A stretch of 62,793 nucleotides of DNA from Paraburkholderia madseniana (GCF_009690905.1 NZ_VOSW01000061.1:1-62793), one strand, 5' to 3'. Positions 16,429 to 25,569 are shown, counted from the first letter of the stretch. Notes: generated by a model not told the origin, from the letters alone. Made by a program: numbers and translations.

Positions 16429-16926
16429 TCAGGAAGCCGGCGTGGCGCCGCCAGCAGAAGCGACCGGCACGATCGGGATGACGGTGCTCAAACCCAGCAG
16501 CGCAGCCAGCGGGCCGTGCGGCTCTGCAACCTCGCCGATGGTGTGACGATCGAGTTCGGCGAGGAAGGCGTTGCGCGCCGCCTCGAGCACGCCACGCAGT
16601 CCGCAGTGCGATGTAATGACACAGGCCCGGCGCTCGTTTTGCTGGTCCGGGAAGCAGCCGACCAGCGCAAAGTCGCTTTCCGTGGCCCGCACGATCTCAC
16701 CCACGGTCAGCGCACTGGTCTGTTCAGCGAGCCGCAGCCCGCCGTTACGCCCGCGCACCGTCTCGACCCAGCCGAGTTCACCGAGTTGCTGCACCACCTT
16801 CATCAAATGGTTCTTGGATATCCCGTACGCGTCCGAGATGTCCTGAATGGTCGATAACCCTTCACCGCGGACGGTGAGGTACAGCAGGACGCGTAGTGAG
16901 TAATCCGTATAGTCGGTCAGTCTCAT
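16429..16926 (-). CDS. nsrR: Rrf2 family iron-sulfur regulator, NsrR-like
   Basis: A 165-residue regulator starting MRLTDYTDYSLRVLLYL, with an Rrf2 winged helix (KNHLMKVVQQLGELGWV). The cluster-binding cysteines are C91, C102 and C108 in the segment GCFPDQQNERRACVITSHC, and Asp8 is present as in structurally known NsrR. NsrR senses nitric oxide through a [4Fe-4S] cluster and represses NO-detoxifying genes. The first cysteine gap (10 residues) is longer than in E. coli NsrR. The divergent globin gene supports an NO role. An IscR-like regulator is less likely because no isc genes are near. Confidence 0.83.
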   Translation of the reverse strand: MRLTDYTDYSLRVLLYLTVRGEGLSTIQDISDAYGISKNHLMKVVQQLGELGWVETVRGRNGGLRLAEQTSALTVGEIVRATESDFALVGCFPDQQNERRACVITSHCGLRGVLEAARNAFLAELDRHTIGEVAEPHGPLAALLGLSTVIPIVPVASAGGATPAS

Positions 16927-17195
16927 AAGTGCAGGTGCCACGATGAGCGCAAGCCGCGATCCGGGGGATAACCGCGTCGATGCAAGGGTTGCCGGGAGCC
17001 GTCGCTTCGCCATAAGATGCTGGCGCTACGCATGTTTTCTTATTTTGCGCTGACGGTCGGTGTTTGTCTTTCGGCAGTAATGGTAACGTTTCCCGCACGG
17101 GCCATTCATACGAAAAGCGGGGCATTCGTGGCCTACTTCCTTTTGTTTGGACACAGTTTGAGGTCATTCCTGACGGTCTGTGGCGCCATGTGGCG

Positions 17196-17208
17196 ATTCA
17201 TAATGAAT
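17196..17208. promoter_or_regulatory. Palindromic candidate operator between nsrR and the globin gene
   Basis: ATTCAT-A-ATGAAT is a perfect 6-1-6 inverted repeat 22 bases before the globin start, in an otherwise ordinary divergent intergenic region (16927-17230). Its position fits repression of the globin gene. It does not exactly match the NsrR site known from E. coli, so the assignment is inference. Confidence 0.45.
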
Positions 17209-17230
17209 AACGACATTATCTGGAATTTGC

Positions 17231-17788
17231 ATGAATCCCTCTTTTCCCGCCGCACCGGTTGTCGAGCGCGCCGCCGAACCTACTGAGGCGAATATTCGCG
17301 AGCTCGTCTACGGCTTTTACGACCGCGTGCGCGCCGATCCGCTGCTGGGCCCCGTGTTCGAGGCGACGCTGGCGGGCCGTTGGGACGACCACTTGCCCAA
17401 GATGTGCACGTTCTGGGGCAGTCTTGTGCTGGGCGCGAAGCAATACCGCGGCAATGTGCAGCAGGCGCATCAGCCGCTCGAGGGCGTCGAGCCGCAGCAT
17501 TTCAGCCGCTGGCTGTATCTGTTTCTGGATACGGTGGAGTCGCGCTATCAGCCGGCTGCCGCGGTGCGCTTCATGGAGCCGGCGCTGCGTATCGCGCAGA
17601 GTTTGCAGTTGAGCCGCTTTGGCTGGGATTACCAGATTCCGGCGGAGCAGCAGGCGTTGCTGGAGCGCGTCGCGCCGAAGCGTCCGCGCGACGATGACCC
17701 GCACGAACCGCATGCGCCGGGAGCCTCGACGCGGCGACGGGGTGAGCCGTTCCCGACGAGGATCATCGGCAAGGCGAAGACTGACTGA
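17231..17788 (+). CDS. Group III truncated hemoglobin
   Basis: A 185-residue 2/2 globin of the group III (trHbP) type. Recognisable parts are FYDRVRADPLLGPVF (B helix Tyr), HLPKMCTFWGSL (distal region), the proximal histidine in GNVQQAHQPLEG, and HFSRWLYLF with the conserved Trp. Such globins bind O2 and NO. The protein carries an extra charged C-terminal tail of about 35 residues (RPRDDDPHEPH onward) that is not part of the fold. It is divergent from an NsrR-like gene, which suggests NO-induced expression and a role in NO detoxification. Confidence 0.9.
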   Translation: MNPSFPAAPVVERAAEPTEANIRELVYGFYDRVRADPLLGPVFEATLAGRWDDHLPKMCTFWGSLVLGAKQYRGNVQQAHQPLEGVEPQHFSRWLYLFLDTVESRYQPAAAVRFMEPALRIAQSLQLSRFGWDYQIPAEQQALLERVAPKRPRDDDPHEPHAPGASTRRRGEPFPTRIIGKAKTD

Positions 17789-17922
17789 CGGCGGTGCCCA
17801 AGCGGTGTCTCAGGGCCGCACGTAGGCCATGACGCGCAGGTACCCGAACTTGCACTGAAGATGCGCTGAAGCGTTCTGGGCGCGCCGCCCGGTCAGCTTC
17901 GGGACCTAAAACCGGCGCCCTC

Positions 17923-18399
17923 CTAATCCTCTTCCTGGTTACCCGACTCGATACCCCACCGGGCCAGCGCCGCGTCATCGGCGACGCGGGCATCCACCCA
18001 GCGCTCGCCCTCTTCGGTTTTCTCTTTCTTCCAGAACGGCGCCTGGGTCTTCAGGTAGTCCATCACGAACTCACACGACGCGAAGGCATCGCCCCGATGC
18101 GCGGCGGTGGTCGCCACCAGCACGATCTGGTCGAGTGGATACAGCTTGCCGACCCGGTGCACGATCAGCACTTCGATTCCCGGCCAACGCTCGCGCGCGC
18201 TCACGACGATCGCTTCCAGCGACTTCTCCGTCATGCCCGGATAGTGTTCGAGCTCCATGGTTTCGACCGTGCTGCCGTCGTTCAGGTCGCGCACGGTGCC
18301 GACAAAACAGGCCACCGCGCCGATCTTCGGATTGCGCGCGCGCAACGCGGCGACCTCGGCAGTGAGGTCGAAGTCTTCCGTCTGGACGCGAACGGGCAT
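17923..18399 (-). CDS. moaE: Molybdopterin synthase catalytic subunit
   Basis: A 158-residue MoaE. It has GAVACFVGTVRDLNDG (about 27-42), LEHYPGMTEKSL, VHRVGKLYPLDQIVLVA and the KKEKTEEGERWVDA segment with the conserved catalytic lysines. Together with MoaD it transfers sulfur to precursor Z to make molybdopterin in the cytosol. It follows moaD by about 70 bases in the same direction and closes the minus-strand series that starts at alaA. Confidence 0.96.
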   Translation of the reverse strand: MPVRVQTEDFDLTAEVAALRARNPKIGAVACFVGTVRDLNDGSTVETMELEHYPGMTEKSLEAIVVSARERWPGIEVLIVHRVGKLYPLDQIVLVATTAAHRGDAFASCEFVMDYLKTQAPFWKKEKTEEGERWVDARVADDAALARWGIESGNQEED

Positions 18400-18470
18400 C
18401 TCTGGCTCCTAGGCGGCTTGGCGAGGTTTAGCGTGATCTGGCGGGTTTTTTAGCGACGATTCGACGCGTC

Positions 18471-18728
18471 TCAACCGCCGGTGACGGGTGGAAAGAACGC
18501 GACCTCGCAACCTTCGGTGACGCGTGCGCCGGCATCAGTCATCACGTGATTGCAGGCCATGCGCAGCGCGCGGCCTTCGGCAAGGGTGTCAGCCCAGGTG
18601 CCGCCGCGCACGCGCAACCAGGCGCGCACGTCGCCGACGGTCGAGATGCCGTCCGGCAGATCGACCGTTTCGTCGGCGGTGTCGAGCGCTTCGCGCACGC
18701 TTGCAAAATATCGGAGTTGAATCTTCAT
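18471..18728 (-). CDS. moaD: Molybdopterin synthase sulfur carrier subunit
   Basis: An 85-residue beta-grasp protein with the ubiquitin-like fold pattern (MKIQLRYFASVREAL at the start). It ends with PPVTGG, the C-terminal Gly-Gly that is adenylated and thiocarboxylated. It lies 25 bases after moeA and before moaE, the usual order for this pathway in Burkholderiales. Confidence 0.96.
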   Translation of the reverse strand: MKIQLRYFASVREALDTADETVDLPDGISTVGDVRAWLRVRGGTWADTLAEGRALRMACNHVMTDAGARVTEGCEVAFFPPVTGG

Positions 18729-18753
18729 CGGGAAACCGCCGGCTTTGCCGGCC

Positions 18754-20013
18754 TCAGTTCAGCAATTCGGAAAAGGGGATGAAACGCACGGTCTCACCGG
18801 CGCTGATCGCGTGGTTCGGCGGATTGTCGATCAGGCCGTCACCCCACACGGTCGATGTCAGCACGGCCGAGCTCTGATTAGGAAACAGATCGAGGCCGCC
18901 GGCCGCATTGATACGCGCGCGCAGAAATTCGTTGCGCCGGTCGGCCTTCTTCTGCGTGAAATCCGCGCGCAACGACAGCGCGCGCGGCGCCACCGTCTGC
19001 ATGCCGGCCAGAAGCAGGACGAACGGGCGAACGAACAGCAAAAAGGTCGCGAAGCTGGAAACCGGATTGCCCGGCAGGCCGATGAAGAAGGTTTCGGCTG
19101 ACGCAGCCGCATCGGTCTGCTGCGCGGCACGGCGCACCGCGCCGAAGGCGAGTGGCTTGCCGGGTTTCATCGCGATCTGCCACATCGACAGGCGCCCCTC
19201 CGCCTCGACTGCCGGCTTGACGTGATCCTCCTCGCCGACCGACACGCCGCCGCAGGTGAGGATCAGATCGTGCGCTTGCGCGGCTTCGCGCAACGTCGCG
19301 CGGGTCGCGTCGAGTTTATCGGGGACGATGCCGTAGTCGGTGACTTCACAGCCTAGTTTTTCCAGCAGCCCGCGCAGCGTGAAACGGTTCGAGTTGTAGA
19401 TCGCGCCGGGTTTCAGCGGTTCGCCAGGCATGGTCAATTCGTCGCCGGTGAAGAATACGGCGACTTTTACTCGGCGGCGCACCTGGAGTTCGGCGCAGCC
19501 GACCGACGCGGCGAGTCCCAATGCCTGCGGCGTCAGGCGCGTGCCCGCTGGAAGGATGGTCGAACCGTTACGGATGTCGGCGCCTTGGGCGGTGATCCAT
19601 TCGCCGGGTGCTGGGTTGTGGAGGATCGTGACCTCGTTGCCGGCGGCCTCGGTTTGCTCCTGCATCACGATGGCGTCGGCGCCCGGCGGCACCGTAGCGC
19701 CGGTGAAGATGCGGGCTGCCGTGCCGGGTTTTAACGGCTCGGGCGCGTGGCCGGCTGGAATGCGTTGCGAGACCGGCAGGCGGCGGTTGCCATCGGTTGC
19801 CAGATCTTCTGCGCGGATCGCGTAGCCGTCCATTGAACTGGTGTTCATGGGGGGGACGTCGAGCGGCGACGTAACGTCTGCTGATAGCACGCGGTTGAGC
19901 GCGTCTAACGTGGGGATCGATTCCGTGCCGGTGATCGGGCTCGCTGCGCTGAGCAGGGTCGCCAACGCTTCGGCAGTGGAGAGCATCGGGGCGCGGGGCG
20001 TTGGGGTGGACAT
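18754..20013 (-). CDS. moeA: Molybdopterin molybdenumtransferase MoeA
   Basis: A 419-residue enzyme that inserts molybdate into adenylated molybdopterin. It has the MoeA N-terminal segment PPMNTSSMDGYAIRAED, and FTGATVPPGADAIVMQE. The MoCF-binding domain follows with FFTGDEL, YNSN and LTCGGVSVGEEDHV. MKPGKPLAFG and GLPGNPVSSF come after that. A C-terminal beta domain completes the family architecture at the usual length. Start MSTPTPRAPML at 20013 is the first ATG. It is separated from thrC by a repeat-rich interval, so it may have its own promoter. Confidence 0.96.
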   Translation of the reverse strand: MSTPTPRAPMLSTAEALATLLSAASPITGTESIPTLDALNRVLSADVTSPLDVPPMNTSSMDGYAIRAEDLATDGNRRLPVSQRIPAGHAPEPLKPGTAARIFTGATVPPGADAIVMQEQTEAAGNEVTILHNPAPGEWITAQGADIRNGSTILPAGTRLTPQALGLAASVGCAELQVRRRVKVAVFFTGDELTMPGEPLKPGAIYNSNRFTLRGLLEKLGCEVTDYGIVPDKLDATRATLREAAQAHDLILTCGGVSVGEEDHVKPAVEAEGRLSMWQIAMKPGKPLAFGAVRRAAQQTDAAASAETFFIGLPGNPVSSFATFLLFVRPFVLLLAGMQTVAPRALSLRADFTQKKADRRNEFLRARINAAGGLDLFPNQSSAVLTSTVWGDGLIDNPPNHAISAGETVRFIPFSELLN

Positions 20014-20192
20014 CTTCTGGTCTCGAAGCCGCTGGTTAAAAGAATATTGTAGCGGTCGAACTTGGTGGACGGTGGTGGGTGGGTGTTATGGTGGTTTTTT
20101 TGCCTTCGGCGCTGGCCGTTCCTTGATCTGGTTTTTGTGCCTTTCCTTGTTTTGTTAGTGGTCTATTAGCGTTGCCCCTGTGCGGGGCGGCA

Positions 20193-20227
20193 CCTACTTT
20201 TTTTTGCATGCCGCAAAGAAAAGTAGG
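20193..20227. repeat. Imperfect inverted repeat of an intergenic repeat element
   Basis: CCTAC-T8-GC (20193-20207) pairs with GCAAAGAAAAGTAGG (20213-20227), a 15-bp stem with one mismatch around ATGCC. A CCCC/GGGG mini-hairpin lies just before it (20175-20187). The sequence resembles a repeat that I recall between many Burkholderia genes. Copy number cannot be checked here. Confidence 0.6.
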
Positions 20228-20407
20228 CAAAAGAAAGCGGCTCAAACCACTCCTGCTAAGCGGGGCCCGTAGTTTACACGGGGTAGTGGTGCATCTGGAA
20301 TCTGTGTTCGTGCACCTGCATGCGCCAGTGACAAGGGCGTCATTCTTCCGGCGGCGCTGCGCGCGCCGAAGAGCACTTCTTCAAACCAATCTCACCCGTC
20401 GCCCGTC

Positions 20408-20438
20408 GTATCGAGCGCGACGCTGTCGCGCTCGATAC
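20408..20438 (-). terminator. Strong hairpin 3' of thrC
   Basis: A perfect 14-bp stem (20408-20421 with 20425-20438, loop GCT) starts about 8 bases after the thrC stop. It has no U-tract on the minus strand, so it may protect the mRNA 3' end or assist Rho-dependent termination rather than act as a classic terminator. Confidence 0.5.
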
Positions 20439-20446
20439 TCACGGTG

Positions 20447-21898
20447 TTACTCGCCCGTGTTCGCGACGATGAAGTCCTTTACGCGCTGTACGTCCGCCGG
20501 TAGCACTTCGAATCGCTGCGGCAGCGATTCCAGGCCCGAGAATGCGGCTGGGCGCTCCGGTTCGCGTAGCAGCGCTTCGCGGATCGTTTCGCCGAACTTG
20601 ATCGGTTGCGCCGTCTCCAGCACGATCATCGGAATGCCCGCTTGCAAATGCTCGCGCGCTACCTTCAGGCCGTCTGCCGTGTGCGTGTCGATCATCGTGT
20701 CGTAACGCTCGAAGACGTCGCGGATCGCATCCACACGGTCCTCGTGGCTGCTGCGGCCCGACACGAAACCGAATTCCTTCACGCGCGCAAAATCACCGCT
20801 CGCCGCCAGGTCGAAACCGCCCTTCTCTTCGACGTCGCGGAACAGTTGAAGCACGCGCGCCGGGTCGCGGCCCAGCAGGTCGAACACGAAACGCTCGAAG
20901 TTCGAAGCCTTCGAAATGTCCATGCTCGGGCTGCTCGTGTGGTATGTCTCTGCCGCCTTGCGCACGCGGTAAATGCCGGTGCGGAAGAATTCGTCGAGCA
21001 CGTCATTTTCGTTCGTCGCGACCACCAGCTTCTCGATCGGCAAACCCATCATGCGGGCGATGTGGCCCGCACATACGTTGCCGAAATTGCCCGACGGCAC
21101 CGTGAACGACACGCGCTCGTCGTTCGACTTCGTCGCGGCAAAGTAGCCCTTGAAGTAGTACACGACTTGCGCCACCACGCGCGCCCAGTTGATCGAGTTG
21201 ACTGTGCCGATCTTGTACTTCGCCTTGAACGCGTGGTCGTTCGAAACCGCCTTCACGATGTCCTGGGCGTCGTCGAACACACCCTCGACCGCGATGTTGA
21301 AAATATTCGGGTCCTGCAGGCTGTACATCTGCGCGGTCTGGAACGCGCTCATCTTCTTGTGCGGCGAGAGCATGAACACGCTGATGCCCTTTTTGCCGCG
21401 CATCGCGTATTCCGCTGCGCTGCCGGTGTCGCCCGACGTTGCGCCCAGAATGTTCAGCGTCTCGCCGTGTCTGGCCAGCGCGTACTCGAACAGGTTGCCG
21501 ATCAACTGCATCGCCATGTCCTTGAACGCGAGTGTCGGACCGTTCGACAGTTCCAGCAGCGACAGCGGCGCGCCGTTCTCGACGCCCAGCGTCTTCAGCG
21601 GTGTGATCTGCGCGGCGCTTTCGTCGTCGCGCACGTGGCAATACGTCTTAGCCGTGTAGGTCTTGCGCGTCAGGGCGCGCAGGTCTTCGGCGGGGATGTC
21701 GTCGCTGAATTTCGACAGGATTTCGAAGGCGAGATCCGCGTACGGCAGCGTGCGCCAGCGCGCCAGTTCGTCGGCCGTGACGCGCGGATATTCGGCCGGC
21801 AGGTACAGGCCGCCATCTTTCGCAAGACCGCCCAGCAGAATGTCGGAAAACGTATGGCGCTCGCCGGCTCCGGCGCCGCGCGTAGAGAGGTAGTTCAT
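20447..21898 (-). CDS. thrC: Threonine synthase
   Basis: A 483-residue PLP enzyme that converts O-phosphohomoserine to threonine. The N-terminus MNYLSTRGAGAGERHTFSD is typical. LSNGPTLAFKDMAMQLIGNL holds the PLP-binding lysine, and GATSGDTGSAAEYA and VPSGNFGNVCAGHIARMMGL bind the phosphate. The length fits the longer (E. coli/yeast-like) class. It lies 7 bases downstream of hom, so hom and thrC form an operon for threonine synthesis. Confidence 0.97.
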   Translation of the reverse strand: MNYLSTRGAGAGERHTFSDILLGGLAKDGGLYLPAEYPRVTADELARWRTLPYADLAFEILSKFSDDIPAEDLRALTRKTYTAKTYCHVRDDESAAQITPLKTLGVENGAPLSLLELSNGPTLAFKDMAMQLIGNLFEYALARHGETLNILGATSGDTGSAAEYAMRGKKGISVFMLSPHKKMSAFQTAQMYSLQDPNIFNIAVEGVFDDAQDIVKAVSNDHAFKAKYKIGTVNSINWARVVAQVVYYFKGYFAATKSNDERVSFTVPSGNFGNVCAGHIARMMGLPIEKLVVATNENDVLDEFFRTGIYRVRKAAETYHTSSPSMDISKASNFERFVFDLLGRDPARVLQLFRDVEEKGGFDLAASGDFARVKEFGFVSGRSSHEDRVDAIRDVFERYDTMIDTHTADGLKVAREHLQAGIPMIVLETAQPIKFGETIREALLREPERPAAFSGLESLPQRFEVLPADVQRVKDFIVANTGE

Positions 21899-21905
21899 AT
21901 TCGGC

Positions 21906-23237
21906 CTAGTTCAGCGCTTCCATGCGCAGCTTCGTGACTTGCGAGACAACGGTCTTCAGCGCTTCGATCGTTTTGATCGCCGCGTTGACGTTCTTTTCAA
22001 CCGTTTCGTGCGTAATCAGGATGATGTCGGTTTCGCCCTTGCCGTTCGCGTCGACCTGCTCCGATTCCTTCTGCAGCAGCGCGTCGATCGAAATGCCCCG
22101 ATCCGCCAGAATGCGCGTGATGTCGGCCAGCACGCCCGTCACGTCAGCCACGCGCAGGCGCAGGTAGTAGCCGCTCGTCACTTCGTCGATCGGCAGGATC
22201 GGTGTGCTCGACAGGCTGTCCGGCTGGAACGCCAGATGCGGCACGCGATGCTCCGGGTCCGCCGTATGCAGACGTGTCACGTCGACCAGGTCGGCCACCA
22301 CGGCGGATGCCGTCGGCTCCGCGCCCGCGCCCTTGCCGTAGTACAGCGTGGAGCCAACCGCGTCGCCGTGCACGACAACCGCGTTCATCGCGCCTTCCAC
22401 GTTCGCCAGCAGGCGTTTTTCCGGAATCAGCGTGGGATGCACGCGTAATTCGATGCCCTTGTCCGTACGGCGCGAGATGCCAAGCAGCTTGATGCGGTAG
22501 CCGAGTTCTTCAGCGTATTTGATGTCGATTGCAGCCAGTTTGCTAATGCCTTCGACGTACGCCTTGTCGAACTGCACCGGCACACCGAACGCGATCGCGC
22601 TCATGATTGTCGCCTTATGGGCGGCGTCCACGCCCTCGATGTCGAAGGTCGGATCGGCTTCGGCGTAACCCAGTTCCTGCGCGGCTTTCAACGCGGTCGC
22701 GAAATCGAGCCCGCGGTCGCGCATCTCCGAGAGGATGTAGTTCGTCGTGCCGTTGATGATGCCGGCAATGTACTGGATGCGATTGGCCGTGAGCCCTTCG
22801 CGCAGCGCCTTGATGATCGGAATGCCACCCGCCACCGCCGCCTCGAACGCCACCATCACGCCGTTGGCGCGCGCCGCTTCGAAAATCTCCGTACCGTGCA
22901 CGGCGAGCAGCGCCTTGTTGGCTGTCACCACATGCTTGCGATTCTTGATCGCGCGCAGGACAAGGTCGCGTGCCACGCCCGTGCCGCCGATCATTTCCGC
23001 CACGATATCGATCGACGGATCGTCGACCACCGCGTTGAAGTCATCGGTCAGCGCCACAGTGCCGGCTTCACTGCCGAGCGCCGCGGTCGCCTTGGCGGGA
23101 TTGCGCACGGCAATGCGCGCAATCTCAATGCCGCGGCCCGCGCGGCGTTTGATTTCTTCCTGATTGCGGCGCAGTACCGTGAAGGTGCCGCTGCCTACCG
23201 TGCCGAAGCCCAGCAGTCCAACTTTGATCGGTTCCAT
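21906..23237 (-). CDS. hom: Homoserine dehydrogenase
   Basis: A 443-residue NAD(P)-dependent enzyme of the aspartate pathway. The Rossmann motif GLLGFGTVGSG is near residues 7-17. The substrate-site segments AGIINGTTNYILSEM and GYAEADPTFDIEGVDAAHKA follow. A C-terminal ACT domain (about 355-435) probably mediates threonine feedback. The start MEPIKVGLLGFG at 23237 is canonical. A longer frame upstream is not conserved. No aspartokinase domain is fused. Confidence 0.97.
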   Translation of the reverse strand: MEPIKVGLLGFGTVGSGTFTVLRRNQEEIKRRAGRGIEIARIAVRNPAKATAALGSEAGTVALTDDFNAVVDDPSIDIVAEMIGGTGVARDLVLRAIKNRKHVVTANKALLAVHGTEIFEAARANGVMVAFEAAVAGGIPIIKALREGLTANRIQYIAGIINGTTNYILSEMRDRGLDFATALKAAQELGYAEADPTFDIEGVDAAHKATIMSAIAFGVPVQFDKAYVEGISKLAAIDIKYAEELGYRIKLLGISRRTDKGIELRVHPTLIPEKRLLANVEGAMNAVVVHGDAVGSTLYYGKGAGAEPTASAVVADLVDVTRLHTADPEHRVPHLAFQPDSLSSTPILPIDEVTSGYYLRLRVADVTGVLADITRILADRGISIDALLQKESEQVDANGKGETDIILITHETVEKNVNAAIKTIEALKTVVSQVTKLRMEALN

Positions 23238-23313
23238 GCAGCGTGTGTTTTCGAGTAAGGGATTAAAAGGAAACTGGGGCTGGCAGCGGCGCGCGCCGGG
23301 CGCGCCGTCCATC

Positions 23314-24552
23314 TCAAGCCGTGTGGCGTTTGCGGTAGCCGTCGAGGAAGCGCGCGATCCGGTTGATCGAATCCGCGAGGTCGTCCACGTTCGGCAGGAA
23401 CACGACGCGGAAGTGATCCGGCGTCTTCCAGTTGAAACCGGTGCCTTGAACCAGCAGCACGCGCTCTTCCAGCAGAAGGTCGAGGATGAACTGCTGATCG
23501 TCCTTGATCGGATAAATCTTCGGGTCGAGGCGCGGGAACATATACAGCGCCGCCTCGGGCTTCACGCAACTCACGCCGGGGATGGCCGTCAGCATGTCGT
23601 ACGCGAGTTCGCGCTGTTTGTACAGGCGCCCGCTCGGCACGATCAGGTCGTTGATGCTCTGATAGCCGCCGAGCGCGGTCTGGATCGCGTACTGGCCGGG
23701 CACGTTCGGGCACAGGCGCATCGAGGCCAGAATGCCGAGCCCTTCGAAGTAGTCTTTGCCATTGCGGCGGTTCTCGCCGGTCAGGCCCGAGATGAACATC
23801 CAGCCGGCGCGGTAGCCGCACGAGCGGTAGCTCTTCGAGAGGCTGTTGAACGTGACGGTGAGCACGTCCTCGGAGAGCGCGGCCATCGACGTGTGCTTCT
23901 TGCCGTCATAGACGATCTTGTCGTAGACCTCGTCGGCAAAGATCACGAGGCCGTGCTGGCGGGCGATCTCGATCAGGCCGAGCAGCAGTTCGTCCGAGTA
24001 GAGCGCGCCGGTGGGGTTGTTCGGATTGATGACGACGAGCGCACGAGTATTCGGCGTGATTTTCGCGCGAATGTCGTCCAGATCGGGCATCCATCTATTC
24101 GATTCGTCGCAGATGTAATGCACCGGCGTGCCGCCCGACAGGCTTACGCCGGCGGTCCACAGCGGGTAGTCAGGCGCGGGCAGCAACACTTCATCGCCGT
24201 CGTTCAGCAGGCCCTGCAGCGCCATCACGATCAGCTCGGAGGCGCCATTGCCGATGTAGATGTCGTCCAGTTCGACGCCATGCACACCCTTTTGCTGCGT
24301 GTAATGCATGATCGCCTTGCGCGCGGCGAACACCCCCTTGGAATCCGAGTAGCCGGACGAGCCCGGCAGATTCAGGATCATGTCCTGGATGATTTCATCC
24401 GGCGCGTCGAAGCCGAACGGCGCGAGATTGCCGATGTTCAGCTTGATGATGCGGTGGCCCTCTTCTTCGAGCCGTTTCGCATGTTCGAGGACAGGCCCGC
24501 GAATGTCGTAGCAGACATTCAACAACTTGTTGGATTTGAGAATCGGTTTCAC
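23314..24552 (-). CDS. alaA: AlaA-type glutamate-pyruvate aminotransferase
   Basis: A class I PLP aminotransferase of about 412 residues. It has the segments IKLNIGNLAPFGF, NNPTGALYS and VIFADEVYDKIVYDG. The PLP lysine lies in FNSLSKSYRSCGYRAGW, and FRVVFLPNVDDL follows near the C-terminus. It makes alanine from pyruvate and glutamate. The start is a GTG at 24552 (KPILKSNKLLNVCYD follows), which matches the family N-terminus. GTG at 24561 and an upstream start at 24621 are alternatives. It lies 76 bases upstream of hom and is probably in the same transcript. Confidence 0.92.
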   Translation of the reverse strand: MKPILKSNKLLNVCYDIRGPVLEHAKRLEEEGHRIIKLNIGNLAPFGFDAPDEIIQDMILNLPGSSGYSDSKGVFAARKAIMHYTQQKGVHGVELDDIYIGNGASELIVMALQGLLNDGDEVLLPAPDYPLWTAGVSLSGGTPVHYICDESNRWMPDLDDIRAKITPNTRALVVINPNNPTGALYSDELLLGLIEIARQHGLVIFADEVYDKIVYDGKKHTSMAALSEDVLTVTFNSLSKSYRSCGYRAGWMFISGLTGENRRNGKDYFEGLGILASMRLCPNVPGQYAIQTALGGYQSINDLIVPSGRLYKQRELAYDMLTAIPGVSCVKPEAALYMFPRLDPKIYPIKDDQQFILDLLLEERVLLVQGTGFNWKTPDHFRVVFLPNVDDLADSINRIARFLDGYRKRHTA

Positions 24553-24983
24553 GGCGGGCACTTCATCCTGTTGATGGGCTTGGGCGAACAAGCGGGGGCG
24601 GAAAAACCGGGACCCGGGCAAGTCCGCCGATACGGGGAATTATGACGCGGCACGTCCGCCAGAGACGAGAAAAGCAGACGAAATGCGGGCAGAACCAGGG
24701 CAGGTAGCCGATGGGCCGCGCCCGTGCCCTCAGGGCGGCTTATGACAGCACATGAGGTGGCACTTGAGCGAGGGGCGCCGCAAGGCGGCTAAAAAGTTAT
24801 AATTTAGCGGATTTTGGCCGACTTCCGCAATGCACCAACCGCATCGGCAAGCCTTTTCGGCCGCTTCTGTGTCACTCGCTGTGCCACTCGCGTGTCCCGC
24901 TCGCGTCAAACCGCCCTGCTTCCGTTCTGCCAGGTCAGGCCGCCAACACGCATGATGTCTCACGACGACTTCGGAAAACGAAT
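24553..24983. other. Divergent intergenic region alaA / DUF498 gene
   Basis: This interval of about 430 bases contains no gene that I can support. It holds an inverted repeat GCTAAA-N9-TTTAGC (24788-24808) with TATAAT (24798-24803) inside it. This could be a promoter region serving either strand, but no matching -35 is evident. Confidence 0.4.
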
Positions 24984-25358
24984 TTGAAATTACATCAGGA
25001 TTCCAGCGGCGCCCTCAACACCGTCACCGGTTACGGCGCCGGCTATGTCGAAATCAATCTGGTGCGCCACGTCGGCAGCATTCTCCTGCTGCCGGAAGCC
25101 CCCGTCATCCCTTGGCCTGTCTCCTCGTTCGAAGACCTGAGCGCCGAGCACTTCGCCATGCTGGTGGACGCCGCGCCCGAAGTGGTCATATTCGGCAGCG
25201 GTGAGAGGCTGCGCTTCCCCCATCCGCGCCTGACCGCCGCGCTCACCGCCAAACGCATCGGCGTCGAAACGATGGACTTCAAGGCCGCCTGCCGCACCTA
25301 CAACATTCTGATGGCCGAGGGCCGCAAGGTCGCGGCCGCGTTGCTGATCGAAGCCTAG
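24984..25358 (+). CDS. Mth938-like (DUF498/NDUFAF3) domain protein
   Basis: A 124-residue protein of the Mth938/Xcc1710 family. The pattern is GYGAGYVEINLVRHVGSILLLP, here given up to 20 residues as the N-terminal half, then VVIFGSGERLRFP and GVETMDFKAACRTYNILMAE. The mitochondrial relative NDUFAF3 helps assemble complex I. The bacterial role is not established. The start codon is TTG (24984) before KLHQDSSG, because no ATG fits the conserved N-terminus. It lies 200 bases upstream of arnT in the same direction. Confidence 0.83.
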   Translation: MKLHQDSSGALNTVTGYGAGYVEINLVRHVGSILLLPEAPVIPWPVSSFEDLSAEHFAMLVDAAPEVVIFGSGERLRFPHPRLTAALTAKRIGVETMDFKAACRTYNILMAEGRKVAAALLIEA

Positions 25359-25569
25359 TGGCGCCGAGCAGCGGGTGTTTGCCTGACGTGCCGGCACCGG
25401 CCGTCGGGCATGGCAGCCGCCGCGTGCGCATCGCCGGACCGGCCGCGCGCCCTGGCCGCGCCACGGCCGATAACGTACACTGCGCGCCATTGGCGCCATG
25501 CTGGCGATCGCCATTTTCAAATAACACTGCCTCGCTGCCCACGCGGCGTCGCCAAAAAGGTTGAAATTC

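Larger units (their letters stand above)
20014..20446. other. Gene-free interval between thrC and moeA with repeats
   Basis: This roughly 430-base interval has no supportable gene. It is T-rich near 20090-20160 and carries two strong hairpins, which are listed separately. Part of it (TTCCTTGATCT near 20120) is also found at the far end of the window near 62620. It may hold the moeA promoter (minus strand), but no hexamers stand out. Confidence 0.5.

Noticed and set aside
20172..20705. Plus-strand frame of 177 codons running from the repeat region into thrC
   Set aside because: Its first half is repeat sequence and its second half is antisense to thrC.
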